NCBI RefSeq assembly: GCF_001547895.1
Contig: NZ_AP014627.1
Coordinates: 3,289,501 to 3,353,500, forward strand
Source of the DNA: Pseudomonas sp. Os17
GTDB taxonomy: Bacteria > Pseudomonadota > Gammaproteobacteria > Pseudomonadales > Pseudomonadaceae
Direction: 5' to 3'
Length of the DNA: 64,000 nucleotides
The notes below the pieces were generated by a model. It saw nothing but the letters and a program-made list of their open reading frames with translations. It ran no database searches and was not told where the DNA came from. A program made the position numbers and the translations under genes. Of this stretch, positions 12,301 to 18,510 are shown one piece after another (positions within the stretch are counted from its first letter, which is position 1; each line of letters starts with the position of its first letter).

Positions 12301-15300
12301 GAGGGAGAGGCACTGCTGCCCTGGCTGCGCCAGCTGCTGGCCCGGACCCTGAAGATTCGCCCGGAGCGACTGGACAACGAGGTGCCGTTCGAGCAGTACG
12401 GCATCGACTCGCTGATGATCATGGAGATGACTGCCGTCCTGGAAAAACGCTTCGGCGCGCTGTCCAGGACCCTGTTCTTCCAATACCCCAGCCTGCAGGC
12501 ACTGGTTGAGCACCTGGCCACGCGGCCGATGAGCCGCGCGCCACAGACCTCGACCAGCGCACAACTGCGCACCTTGCTGGCCAGCGCCTTGCACACGCCG
12601 CCGGAGCAGATCGACGAGCAGCGCTGCTTCGAGGACTTCGGCATCGATTCGGTGCAGGTACTTGAACTCACACGTCGCCTGGAAGGGCATTTTGGCGCGT
12701 TGCCGCCGGGGCTGCTGTTCGAGTACTCCAGCCTGCATGCCCTGGCCGGCTACCTGGCCCCGACTGCGGCCCAGGCGCCTGGCGAACCGCTGCCCAGCGC
12801 CCCGGCGCTGCAACGCCGGCTGTTCGACAAACCGTGGTCGCCGCAGCCGTCGAGCGCCGCCTCGCGGGACGACATCGCCATCATCGGCATTGCCGGGCGC
12901 TACCCCGGCGCCCCGACCCTCGAAGCCTTCTGGGAGAACCTCAGCCAGGGCAGGAACAGCATTGGCGAAGTGCCGCCCGAGCGTTGGGACTGGCGCGACT
13001 ACTACAGCAGCGACCGCGGGCAGAGCGGGGTGCACAACAGCAAGTGGGGCGGCTTTATCGACGGCATCGATCAGTTTGATCCGCTGTTCTTCAATATCTC
13101 GCCCCTGGAAGCCGAGCTGATCGACCCCCAGGAGCGGCTGTTCCTGCAAACCGCCTGGGCGGCCATGGAGGACGCCGGCTACAGCCGTCAGCTCGGCGCC
13201 GGAGCACCGGAGCCGATGCTGCAGGTCGGCGTCTACGCCGGTGTGATGTACAGCGAGTATCAACTGTTGGGCGCCGAAGCCAGCCTGCGCGGCGAGCGCA
13301 TGGGCTTTGCCGGTTCCAGCGCGAGCATCGCCAACCGGGTGTCGTTCTGCCTCAACCTGCAAGGCCCGAGCCTGTCGCTGGACTCGATGTGTTCCAGCTC
13401 GCTGACCGCGCTGCACCTGGCCTGCCAGGATCTGCACAGCGGCCGCACGGCCATGGCCATTGCCGGTGGCGTCAACCTGACGCTGCACCCCAACAAGTAC
13501 CTGATGCTCAGCAGCGGCCAGTTCATTTCCAACCAGGGCCAGTGCGCCAGCTTCGGCGAGGGCGGTGACGGGTATGTACCGGGCGAGGGCGTGGGCGTGG
13601 TGGTGCTCAAGCGCCTGGCGGACGCCGAGCGCGATGGCGATCAGATCCACGGGCTGATCAAGGGCAGCTACCTCAACCACGGCGGCAAGAGCACCGGCTA
13701 CAGCGTGCCCGATCCACGGGCGCAGCAGGCCGCCATCAGCGGCGCGCTCAAGGACGCGAATGTCGATCCGGCGGCCATCAGCTACATCGAGGCCCATGGC
13801 ACCGGCACCCGTCTGGGCGACCCGATCGAAATCGCCGGCCTGGCCAACGCCCTGGGACCGCGGGCAGCGGGGCAGACCTGCTGGATCGGCTCGGTGAAAT
13901 CCAACATCGGCCACTGCGAGGCCGCCGCCGGTATCGCCGGCCTGACCAAGGTGCTGTTGCAGCTCAAGCACGGAAAAATCGCGCCGTCGCTGCATTCCCG
14001 GACCCTCAACCCCTTTATCGACTTTGCCGCCACGCCGTTCGAGGTCAACCAGCACCTGCGCGACTGGCCACAGCCGTCCCATGAGGGGCGGCTGCGACCG
14101 CGGATTGCCGGGCTGTCCTCGTTTGGCGCGGGCGGATCCAACGCCCACTTGATCGTGGCGCAATACGCCGGCACCCGGCCGCAGCCGGAGCCCGATGGCC
14201 GGCCGCAGATGATCCTGTTGTCGGCCCGCGAGCCCGGACAGCTGCGCCAGATCGCCAGCCGACTGCTAGAGCACTTGCAGCAGGCGCCGCAGCGCCTGGA
14301 CGCGATTGCCTGGACCTTGCAGGTCGGGCGCGAGGCCATGGAGCATCGCGCCGCGTTGATCGCGACCGACGCCCAACAGCTGCTCGACGCCTTGCGCGGT
14401 CTGGCCGGCGGCGACGACCGTGGCTGGATCTGCGGTGACACCCAGACCGGCAGCGCCGCCCTCGAACCCTTCAAGAACCGTTCGCGCACCCTGCAACATG
14501 AGCATCTGGCCCAGCTCTACGCCAATGGCGAACTGCAAGCCCTGCTGGCGTTGTGGAGCGCCGGCCTGCGCATCGACTGGAACGCATTGCGCGCGCCGGA
14601 CCGCCAGCGGCCGCAACGCATCAGCCTGCCGACCTATCCCTTCGCCACCGAGCGGTATTGGGCGCCCACGGCGGCCAAGGGCTTGCCGGCGGCGACCAGG
14701 GTCCATCCCTGGCTGCACAGCCACACTGCCACCGGCGACGGGCACCAGTTCACCTGCCTCTGCAACGGCGAGGAGCCGTGGTTGCTTGACCATGTGGTGA
14801 ACGCGAGCAAAACCCTGCCCGGAGCGGCCTGCCTGGAAATCATCCGCGCCGCGGTGAGCCAGGCTCGGGGGGACGGCCAGGCACGGGCCATGGTCATCGA
14901 ACAGCTCAACTGGCTGGCGCCCTTGACCGTCGGGTCCGCGCCGCGGTGCCTGCGGGTCAACCTGCAAGCGCTGGACGGCCACTGGGTGGTAACCCTTCTC
15001 AGCGACGATGACGCGGGGGCGCAACCGGTGCTGCATTGTCAGGCCCGGGTGACGGGCGAGGCCGCGCCTGCGGCCGAGCGCCTGGATCTGGCGCACTGGC
15101 GCGAGCGCCCCTGGCAGCGCAGCCTCGACAGCGACGAGGTCTATCGGCTGTTCGAGGCCATGGGCCTGGCCTACGGTGCCAGCCATCGCGGCATCCGCCA
15201 GTTGCTGATCGCGCAGCAGGGCAGCCGGCGCGAGGTGCTGGCACAGCTGGACCTTGAGGGTATCCAGGCCGTTGGCGACTGCTGGCTGGAGCCCGGCATG

Positions 15301-17052
15301 ACCGACAGCGCGCTGCAGGCCGCCATCGGCATGCTGCTGCCTCTGGACGCCGGGCCGGCGGCGCCGTTGTCGCTGCTGATGCCCTTTGCCTTGCAGCGCC
15401 TGGAAATCCTTGCGCCTTGCACGCGGCAGATGTGGGCCCTGTTGCGTGGCGACCGGCACGACAGCGCGGGCCGGATCGACATCGAGCTCTGTGACCAGCA
15501 GGGGCAATTGTGCGCCCGGCTGGAAGGGTTCTGTGCCCGATCCCTCGGCCCGTTGCTGCAGCAACCACCGGCAACGCCGGTCCAGCAGTTGCTGGCACCG
15601 GTCTGGTCGGTGGTCGAGGCCCAACAGCAGCCGCGGCCGGACGGGCAGGGCGCGATGCTGATCTTCGGCGTGAGCCCCTCGCGTCATCAGGCGCTGGCCG
15701 GGCTCTATCCCCGGGCGCGCCTGGTGCCAGGCGGACCGGACAGCGCCGCGACCGAACTGCTGGCCGACGCTGAATGGGCCGAGGTGATGTGGCTGGCGCC
15801 TGCGGTGGAGGCCGACGCGGATCCGGTCGCCGCGCAACAGCAGGGCGTGCTGGCGCTGTTCCGGCTGATCAAGGCACTGCTGAACCAGGGCTACGGTCGG
15901 CGGCCGCTGCGCCTGAGCCTGATCACCGACCGCGCGGTGAGCACCGGCCCGGGCGACCCCTGCCAGGCGGTGCATGCGGCGGTGCATGGGCTGGCCGGCT
16001 CGCTGGCCAAGGAGTACCCGCACTGGACAGTGCACCTGGCGGACCTCGCGGACGAGCAGTTGGACCGCCTGGCGACAGCGCCGTTTGCCGCCCTGGCGAG
16101 CGGCGAGCTGCTGGCCCTGCGTCACGGCCAATGGCGGCAGCGCCAGCTGGCACGGGTGCAGGCGGCCTCCGTGCCGGCCCGGTTGCCGGTCTATCGGGAC
16201 GGCGGGGTGTACCTGGTGATTGGTGGTGCCGGCGGGATTGGCGCGGTCTGGAGCCAGCACCTGATTCGCCAGCATCGCGCCCGGGTGGTGTGGATCGGCC
16301 GGCGCGCGCTGGATGCGCAGATCGCCGCCAAGCTCGATGAGCTGACGGCCATCAGCCTGATGCACGCAGGGCCCGCGCCGGTCTACCTGCAGGCCGATGC
16401 CACGGACCACCTGCAGTTGGCCGCGGCCCGGCAGCAGATCATCGAGCGCTTCGGCCCCATCAATGGCGTGGTGCACTCGGCCATCGTGCTCAAGGATCAC
16501 AGCCTGGCCAACATGGACGAGTCGACCTTCAGCCAGGTCCTGGAGGCCAAGGTCGCCACCAGCGTGGCCCTGGCCCGGGCCTTTGGTGACAGCGCCGCGC
16601 AGCTGGACTTCGTGCTGTTCTTCTCCTCGATGATGTCCTTCACCACGGCCGCCGGCCAAGGCAACTACGCGGCCGGCTGCACCTTCGCCGATGCCTTTGC
16701 CGACCAGCTTCGGGCGCGCTGGTCGTGCCCGGTCAAGGTGATCAACTGGGGCTACTGGGGCGGCGTGGGCTCGGTGAGCGACGCCCGCTACCGGGAACGC
16801 ATGAAGGCCCTGGGCCTGGGCTCCATCGAGCCCGAGGAAGGCCTGCGCGCCCTCGAACAGTTGCTGGCGGGCGGACTGGACCAACTGGCGCTGCTCGCGC
16901 TGCTGCCGGGCTCCGACATCGACGCCATCGACAGCCTGGCAGGACTGCTGGGCCACGAGCAGATCCGGCTGTCCAGCCACCGCTCCGGGGCCATGGCGGC
17001 GCTGCAGGAACGGCTGGAGCAACGGCTGGCGGCGCTGGTCGCGATCACCTGA
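1..17052 (+). CDS. rzxB: Rhizoxin-type trans-AT PKS (hybrid NRPS/PKS), C-terminal 5683 residues
   Basis: The frame is open from base 1, so the gene starts upstream; the GTG at 46 is only an internal codon. Residues 1-110 of the visible part are the C-terminal end of a SagB/McbC-type FMN oxidase (GLCPIG motif), which in such hybrids aromatises an azoline to an oxazole or thiazole. Then follow KS0 (about 120-530) and ACP (696-778); KS, DH, KR, C-MT, ACP (814-2757); KS, DH, KR and tandem ACPs (2799-4258); KS, DH and KR (4290-5610). The protein stops after this KR; the matching MT-ACP opens RzxC. No AT domain is present. Inferred role: take the oxazolyl starter and build C17-C22 of rhizoxin, giving the methylated triene. 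The TGA is at 17050-17052. Identity as rzxB is inferred from domain order and colinearity; the hybrid NRPS part lies outside the window. Confidence 0.9.
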   Translation, partial: FNRKHAQQARLRIFLVSARSAGNDPERRYRHLLQAGRIGQLLLEQQTEFGIGLCPIGSMYFDKVRSAFHLDEHQELLHSFVGGAVSQGLPPGWPRLELQPELGNEDEAWTAREPENAGALAIIGLSGRYPGAAAPRELWHNLCAGRSSIQTLSRQALLHDAPGAADSPQWAVGALADKQLFDPLLFKITPAEAKTLDPQERLFLQAVWHCLENSGYTAAGLQRRAERVGVFVGAMWGDYQHHRPGDQGERATSFHSAIANRVSFFNDFSGPSVVFDTSCSSAMTALHFACTSLRQGECQAAIVGGVNLISHPSHLELLSALQLLSAEGQAHPFGLHANGWVAGEGVGALLIRPLEDARRDGDRILGVIRATAISHSGKTFRYGMPNAEIQAASMRRALEQAGLSAEAIGYVEAAAPGASLADGAEFAALAKVFGHRQGDTPLPVGSIKANIGHLESASALSQITKVLLQFEHRQIAPTLGCVPLSPLIGPEHKQLLIADTLSDWQGPRRALINAFGASGSAGHLILEAPPPEVAAPEQRGPWLFPFSAASAAQLEQLLGAFADDLQAGRLGDARLGDISYTLCVGRVALGQRLALVADSESELLTLLKAASECSTRCGSDARAAPPLATEADLRGLDRAALSTIGQRWVAGDTDLSQIARHDWRRVALAAYPFAGLDCHIATGAAEDEAATPVTDPRLQTALEGYLTQHFSKVSAIPESSIDSLESFDRYGLTSLMITTLNQRLAQAFGDLPSTLFFEHQSISALANWFAARHPSRSRQLLGVQAPAAAAAQAAPASRAAPRPDSERRHEHAEPIAIIGLAGRFPGAPDIDSFWDNLKNAVDSISEIPGERWQHQPYYSPDRSQKGKINTKWGGFIDAVDRFDPLFFNISPRDAERMDPQERIFLETAWHTLEDAGYDRAGLQRHYQGKMGVFVGVMHGEYLLYTRSAAADCTDDAVDSSFGSIANRVSYVFDCTGPSMAVDTICSSSLTALHLAVQSLQRGECRVALAGGVNLSLHPNKYFIQSQLTMSSSDGRCRSFGEGGDGFVPGEGAGAVLLKPLSQAQADGDNIYGVIRATSLNHNGKTHGYTVPSPNAQGAMIAESLEKAGMDPRELSYIEAHGTGTALGDPIEISGLQQGFARRSAALGREPAGAQQCALGSAKSNIGHLESAAGIAGVAKVLLQLKHRQLVASLHSSRLNPGIAFGQSPFHIPQQLQEWRQPRLNLDGQERDYPLAASVSSFGSGGSNGHVIIAQYLAPEREAPVAGPPAIIVLSARTPLQLQQQIERLQQCLLRREREGQLPRLADLALTLQQGREAMEYRLAFTAASISELQERLAQGLEQWLKAPEHFGCFDGVHLGRVQENKAAMAVLAHDEDMQATLAAWADKGKYAKLLELWVRGLTFDWALLGAPLGSARRISLPGYPFARERIWVSGDLQLPPPVQGLGEARLHPLLQRNVSDLTQQKFTSVFSGQEFFLRDHRVHEHKVLPGVAYLEMAREAVSRSLGDQALAGAVSLCHLVWSQPLTLSEQDQAPVTLEVQINAVDAHRLTFAILQQQTQALCCQGEAQWQQEPMEPLASLASLQARINGPCLDAEALYRQFDSVGIHYGPSHRTVRELHSSGGQLLAQIQLPPSLKADHRQFVLHPSLMDGALQCTLGLLVADPLAQGATVQRQQTRVPFALDRLEHSGAALGEQVWAWVRPVAQASAAGHWVFDIDIYNQQGEHCVALHGFALREMKAPSALEVMLDDRGQTDACLLEKWQRVEPQPLPSGAARVLLIANDPQGLQQLTARYPQRASMLLDGSESIETLAARLREAGPLEHLLWLAPSAMAAHTSAEQLIHAQQSGVLSCFRLIKALLLLGLDQQPLAWTLITRATLTVFGAASPLQQATDEPVAPAHASLHGLMGVLAKEYSHWPVCVVDLPAGDSWPSLDPLSLPADPRGEPLACRDDVWYRPYLAPCLVPLERGGEGESLYRDAGVYLVVGGAGGIGRLWSEHLIRTRGAQVIWLGRRPQDARIDAAISELARLGPAPRYISADAGNHAALQQAVTQVLAEHGRIHGVIHAAIQLEDQSLARMQPQKFAAGLAAKVDVCARLAEVFEHQPLDFMLFFSSLQSYTKSAGQSNYAAGCTFKNAFAQALGQQRGYPVKVINWGYWGDVGSVASDDYRRRMAEVGLGSIDGKQAMRALDALLGAPDDGAPLSQLTFLRTCGRLSETFEHLGLARHPGGLFGEYGEVRAPAYPSLIGRLHGLRPDSRQVRGVVGQVQAQRAALDELQVRLLYAQLQQLGLFTQACESLARLQQHSPVLPLYRRWFAKSLEELAQRGYVQLEGDTCRVANPQPLDLEALWQEWARQQPAWLEHPSLKAEALLAEATLRVLPQILDGRIAATDVLFPDASMSRVEGIYKHNPVSDFFNEVLLDAMLEFVRGRLEQDPRASIRILEIGAGTGGTSARAFEKLQPLQAQIAEYCYTDVSQAFLMHAQQAYGPHAPYLSYQLFDVDQPLAAQGIKAGAYDLVIATNVLHATPDLRRALKNAKAALKHNGLLLINEIARNGLFTHLTFGLLKGWWLFDDPQHRLPGGPALAPRQWKQVLESEGYRQVHFPALAEHDLGQQIVIAQSNGLVWQERPERAEAPRIAPVRRETVVAQAPLAPRAPQPGISPAALGEVSSSRLKAETVRYLKQVIGGLFKIEPEQIDAREALETYGIDSILVVQLTNLLRDQLAGVSSTLFFEYQTIEALAEHFLATQKDRLQQLLGLDPAPASGAPPARAPVEPLFTPVPSRFAKRPPEPPAAQQRHSDVAIVGLSGRYAGSDNVRQLWQHLKAGEHCIAQVPAERWDWRRYFDRTPGTAGRIYTPWGGFIGQIDRFDPLFFHISPREALKMDPQERLFLEEAYHCISDAGYTPARLAERQRVGVFVGVMNGTYSHQSSYWSVANRVSYQFNFQGPSLAVDTACSSSITALHLALQSLERGDSDCALVGGVSLLVDPVHYMGLSEMQMLSPGPHCKAFGADADGFVAGEGVGALLLKPLAQAEADGDRIYGVIKGSMINAGGKTNGYTVPNPLAQSRLVVDSLARAGVDARAVSYVEAHGTGTALGDPIEIAGLARAFSSSGATPGTQYCAIGSIKSNIGHCESAAGIAGITKVLLQLQHRQLVPSLHADTANPHIDFANTPFAVQRTLAEWPRPQVLIDGVPQTFKRIATVSSFGAGGANAHVVIEEYEDLRVRPPRVVDEQRPVLILLSAKSAEQLLQQARLLLDELAQGPLVEADLPALAFTLQVAREAMEHRHGWWVSSLAQLKAGLEQLLSAGVTSGRGRQKPEAQAPDFDIGRVLDAGAQQRLLDAWLDGAVLDWQLMYPQGTPAPLSLPGYPFARERYWQTPLAAAGVPGAVEERLHPLLHRNVSDLRGLRYLSRFSGSESLLAEHQVNGQGVLPGAALVSLIQAALSNALGAPVPAGRALVIEDLAWRQPFSVDAANNGELFLELTMPAQGEYQVGIYSYDPDAQLQLHAQARARYAVVMAPGLEFNGVGARVVEVEACYQRFAAMGIEYGQGYRRLLSLERQDDQVLARIALQDPALTDGFALHPALLDGAMQGVMALLLEELGDTPALLLPATLGQCVLFADCPAALQVQIRRSGSTTDGHLFDLALFDEHGQCCATLHQLAFRTLSDHHQGASTALLCHKQWDDALPATALATPGVAHRVLSLGHHRAFADLAQGLQARGIDHCALPAADYPQAALALAEQLQALLGAAQPCLIQLLVPADDAQGYRGLGGLLSSVSREQPALIGQLIEVAPALEAPQLLSALAAEAAAPNECVLRYLAQAGTLRRQQLSWQPQPLYAAPAPWRPDGVYLISGGLGGVGAVMAQALLAAAPQARVVLCGRTPAGDPAVQAKLVQLGEAVDYRAVDLANAAQVERLISDLVADYGALHGILHCAGITRDALLADKPKADFAAVFAAKVDGVQHLDRSSAGLALDFFVLYSSIASVLGNAGQTDYAAANGYLDAFASLRNRQVAAGTRHGRTLAINWPLWLEGGLHMSDTARRLLAQRSGIEAMASATGVQAFYHALQRDDDQLMVLAGHREKLLALLRPPAPVAVEQAPLEGEALLPWLRQLLARTLKIRPERLDNEVPFEQYGIDSLMIMEMTAVLEKRFGALSRTLFFQYPSLQALVEHLATRPMSRAPQTSTSAQLRTLLASALHTPPEQIDEQRCFEDFGIDSVQVLELTRRLEGHFGALPPGLLFEYSSLHALAGYLAPTAAQAPGEPLPSAPALQRRLFDKPWSPQPSSAASRDDIAIIGIAGRYPGAPTLEAFWENLSQGRNSIGEVPPERWDWRDYYSSDRGQSGVHNSKWGGFIDGIDQFDPLFFNISPLEAELIDPQERLFLQTAWAAMEDAGYSRQLGAGAPEPMLQVGVYAGVMYSEYQLLGAEASLRGERMGFAGSSASIANRVSFCLNLQGPSLSLDSMCSSSLTALHLACQDLHSGRTAMAIAGGVNLTLHPNKYLMLSSGQFISNQGQCASFGEGGDGYVPGEGVGVVVLKRLADAERDGDQIHGLIKGSYLNHGGKSTGYSVPDPRAQQAAISGALKDANVDPAAISYIEAHGTGTRLGDPIEIAGLANALGPRAAGQTCWIGSVKSNIGHCEAAAGIAGLTKVLLQLKHGKIAPSLHSRTLNPFIDFAATPFEVNQHLRDWPQPSHEGRLRPRIAGLSSFGAGGSNAHLIVAQYAGTRPQPEPDGRPQMILLSAREPGQLRQIASRLLEHLQQAPQRLDAIAWTLQVGREAMEHRAALIATDAQQLLDALRGLAGGDDRGWICGDTQTGSAALEPFKNRSRTLQHEHLAQLYANGELQALLALWSAGLRIDWNALRAPDRQRPQRISLPTYPFATERYWAPTAAKGLPAATRVHPWLHSHTATGDGHQFTCLCNGEEPWLLDHVVNASKTLPGAACLEIIRAAVSQARGDGQARAMVIEQLNWLAPLTVGSAPRCLRVNLQALDGHWVVTLLSDDDAGAQPVLHCQARVTGEAAPAAERLDLAHWRERPWQRSLDSDEVYRLFEAMGLAYGASHRGIRQLLIAQQGSRREVLAQLDLEGIQAVGDCWLEPGMTDSALQAAIGMLLPLDAGPAAPLSLLMPFALQRLEILAPCTRQMWALLRGDRHDSAGRIDIELCDQQGQLCARLEGFCARSLGPLLQQPPATPVQQLLAPVWSVVEAQQQPRPDGQGAMLIFGVSPSRHQALAGLYPRARLVPGGPDSAATELLADAEWAEVMWLAPAVEADADPVAAQQQGVLALFRLIKALLNQGYGRRPLRLSLITDRAVSTGPGDPCQAVHAAVHGLAGSLAKEYPHWTVHLADLADEQLDRLATAPFAALASGELLALRHGQWRQRQLARVQAASVPARLPVYRDGGVYLVIGGAGGIGAVWSQHLIRQHRARVVWIGRRALDAQIAAKLDELTAISLMHAGPAPVYLQADATDHLQLAAARQQIIERFGPINGVVHSAIVLKDHSLANMDESTFSQVLEAKVATSVALARAFGDSAAQLDFVLFFSSMMSFTTAAGQGNYAAGCTFADAFADQLRARWSCPVKVINWGYWGGVGSVSDARYRERMKALGLGSIEPEEGLRALEQLLAGGLDQLALLALLPGSDIDAIDSLAGLLGHEQIRLSSHRSGAMAALQERLEQRLAALVAIT
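358..2335 (+). other. RzxB module 1: non-elongating KS0-ACP
   Basis: The KS fold starts near 358. The nucleophilic Cys (codon 835-837, DTSCSS) and the NIGH His (1357-1359) are present, but the HGTGT motif reads AAPGA (1240-1254), so the decarboxylation His is Ala. Such KS0 domains transfer but do not elongate. The ACP that follows has its serine at 2200-2202 in GLTSL, where Asp of the usual DSL is Thr. Role inferred: hand the oxazolyl starter from the NRPS part to the first elongating module. Confidence 0.85.
2440..8270 (+). other. RzxB module 2: KS-DH-KR-MT-ACP (ketide 1, C21-C22)
   Basis: Elongating KS: Cys 2953-2955, His of HGTGT 3358-3360, NIGH intact. DH: catalytic His 4438-4440 and Asp 4948-4950, with the Gly of HxxxGxxxxP replaced by Glu. 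KR from about 5935. C-methyltransferase with SAM motif [10 protein letters not shown] near 7321 and NVLHAT motif near 7560. ACP serine 8122-8124 in GIDS. Expected product is an oxazole-CH=C(CH3)- unit (C22 methyl of rhizoxin). Confidence 0.88.
8395..12775 (+). other. RzxB module 3: KS-DH-KR-ACP-ACP (ketide 2, C19-C20)
   Basis: Elongating KS: Cys 8860-8862, His 9265-9267. DH has the full HxxxGxxxxP motif (His 10267, Pro 10294) and Asp 10762-10764. KR from about 11545 with the YAAAN active-site end. Two consecutive ACPs carry serines at 12409-12411 and 12649-12651, both in GIDS contexts. Expected product is the C20=C21 alkene. Confidence 0.88.
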
Positions 17053-18510
17053 CGGCCCCATCACTTATTTATTCACCTACAGCAGACGCGTCACAGGGAA
17101 GTTGAAGCATGCAAACAGCCGCACATCAGACCAACGCCAGCGCCTGGGGCGAACTCGATGCACTGGCCCGTCGCCTGCTGGCGAGCCAGCTTCAGGGGCT
17201 CGAGCTACGGCGCGTCGAGGACCTGCAAGCCCTGGCGGCCTGGCACGGCCAGGTCGCCCCGGGGTACCTGGAACTATGGCTTGCCGAGAGCCTGCGCTAT
17301 GTGGCCGGTGTCGACGGCGCTGACGCCGAGGCGCTGTGGCAACAGTGGCACGCGCGCTTGCCCGAATGGCGCCAGGACCCCGATCTGGCGGCCCGGGCAG
17401 GGTTGCTCGACGCCTGCCTCAAGGGCTTGCCGGGGGTGCTGCGCGGTGAGCTGAGCGCCCCTGGCGTGCTGTTTCCTGGTGGCTCGATGAGCCTGGTGGA
17501 AGGGATCTACAAGCACAATCGCATTTCCGACTATTTCAATCAGGTATTGATCGAGGCGGTGTTGGCCCACCTCGAAAGCCGCCCGGCAGACGCCGAACCG
17601 CTGCGCATCCTGGAGATCGGCGCGGGCACCGGCGGCACCACGGCAGGCCTGCTGGCGGCGCTGGAGCCCTGGCGCTCGCAGCTGGGCGAATACTGCTACA
17701 CCGATCTGTCACAGGCCTTCCTGCAACACGGCGTCGAGCAGTTCGCCGCCCATCACCCGTTTTTCCACACCCGGCTGTTCGATGTCTCGCGGCCTTGCGC
17801 CGAGCAGGGGATCGACGCCGATCACTATCACCTGGTGCTGGCGACCAATGTGCTGCACGCCACCCCGCAGATCCGCCAAACCCTGCGCAACGCCAAGGCC
17901 GTGCTGCGCAAGGGCGGTTTGCTGATGCTCAATGAAATCAGCCAGGCCTCGCTGTTCACCCACCTGAGCTTCGGCTTGCTCGAAGGTTGGTGGCTGCATC
18001 GCGATGGCGCCCTGCGCCTGCCGGGGTGCCCCGGTCTGTCGCCGGCGGCGTGGCAGGCGGTGCTGGAGCAGGAGGGATTTGGTCCGGTGCTGTTTCCTGC
18101 CCGGCAGGCCCATGCCCAGGGCCAGCAGATCATCCTGGCCGAGAGCGACGGCATCGTGCGTCAGCCCCTGCCCGAGAGCCGGCCGCCCAGCGCGGCAGCC
18201 GAGGCGCTCCGCGACTCTGCGCAGCCGCCGCTGGCGGGCCCGACCCGGAGCACCACCGCGGACGGCTGGCGACAACGGGTCACGGATTTCCTGCGCCAGC
18301 TGGTCAGCACCACGCTGAAGATTCCCGCCGCCAGGATGAGCCTGACCCGGCCGCTGGAAGACTATGGCCTGGACTCGATCCTGGTGGTGCGGCTGACCCA
18401 CGCCTTCAGCGAGCATTTCGCCGCGGTGGACAGCGCGGTGTTCTTTGAAGTGCCGACCCTGGCGGCGCTGACCGAGCATTTTATCCAGCACCGCGGGGCG
18501 GAGCTTGAGC
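12868..18510 (+). other. Split module 4: KS-DH-KR (RzxB) // MT-ACP (RzxC), ketide 3, C17-C18
   Basis: KS: Cys 13390-13392, His 13795-13797. DH: His 14791-14793 with Gly of HxxxGxxxxP changed to Ala, Asp 15304-15306. KR from about 16204; RzxB ends about 75 residues after it. The MT (SAM motif near 17608-17640) and ACP (serine 18375-18377) needed to finish the module are the first domains of RzxC. Together they account for the C18 methyl and C18=C19 alkene. Confidence 0.85.
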
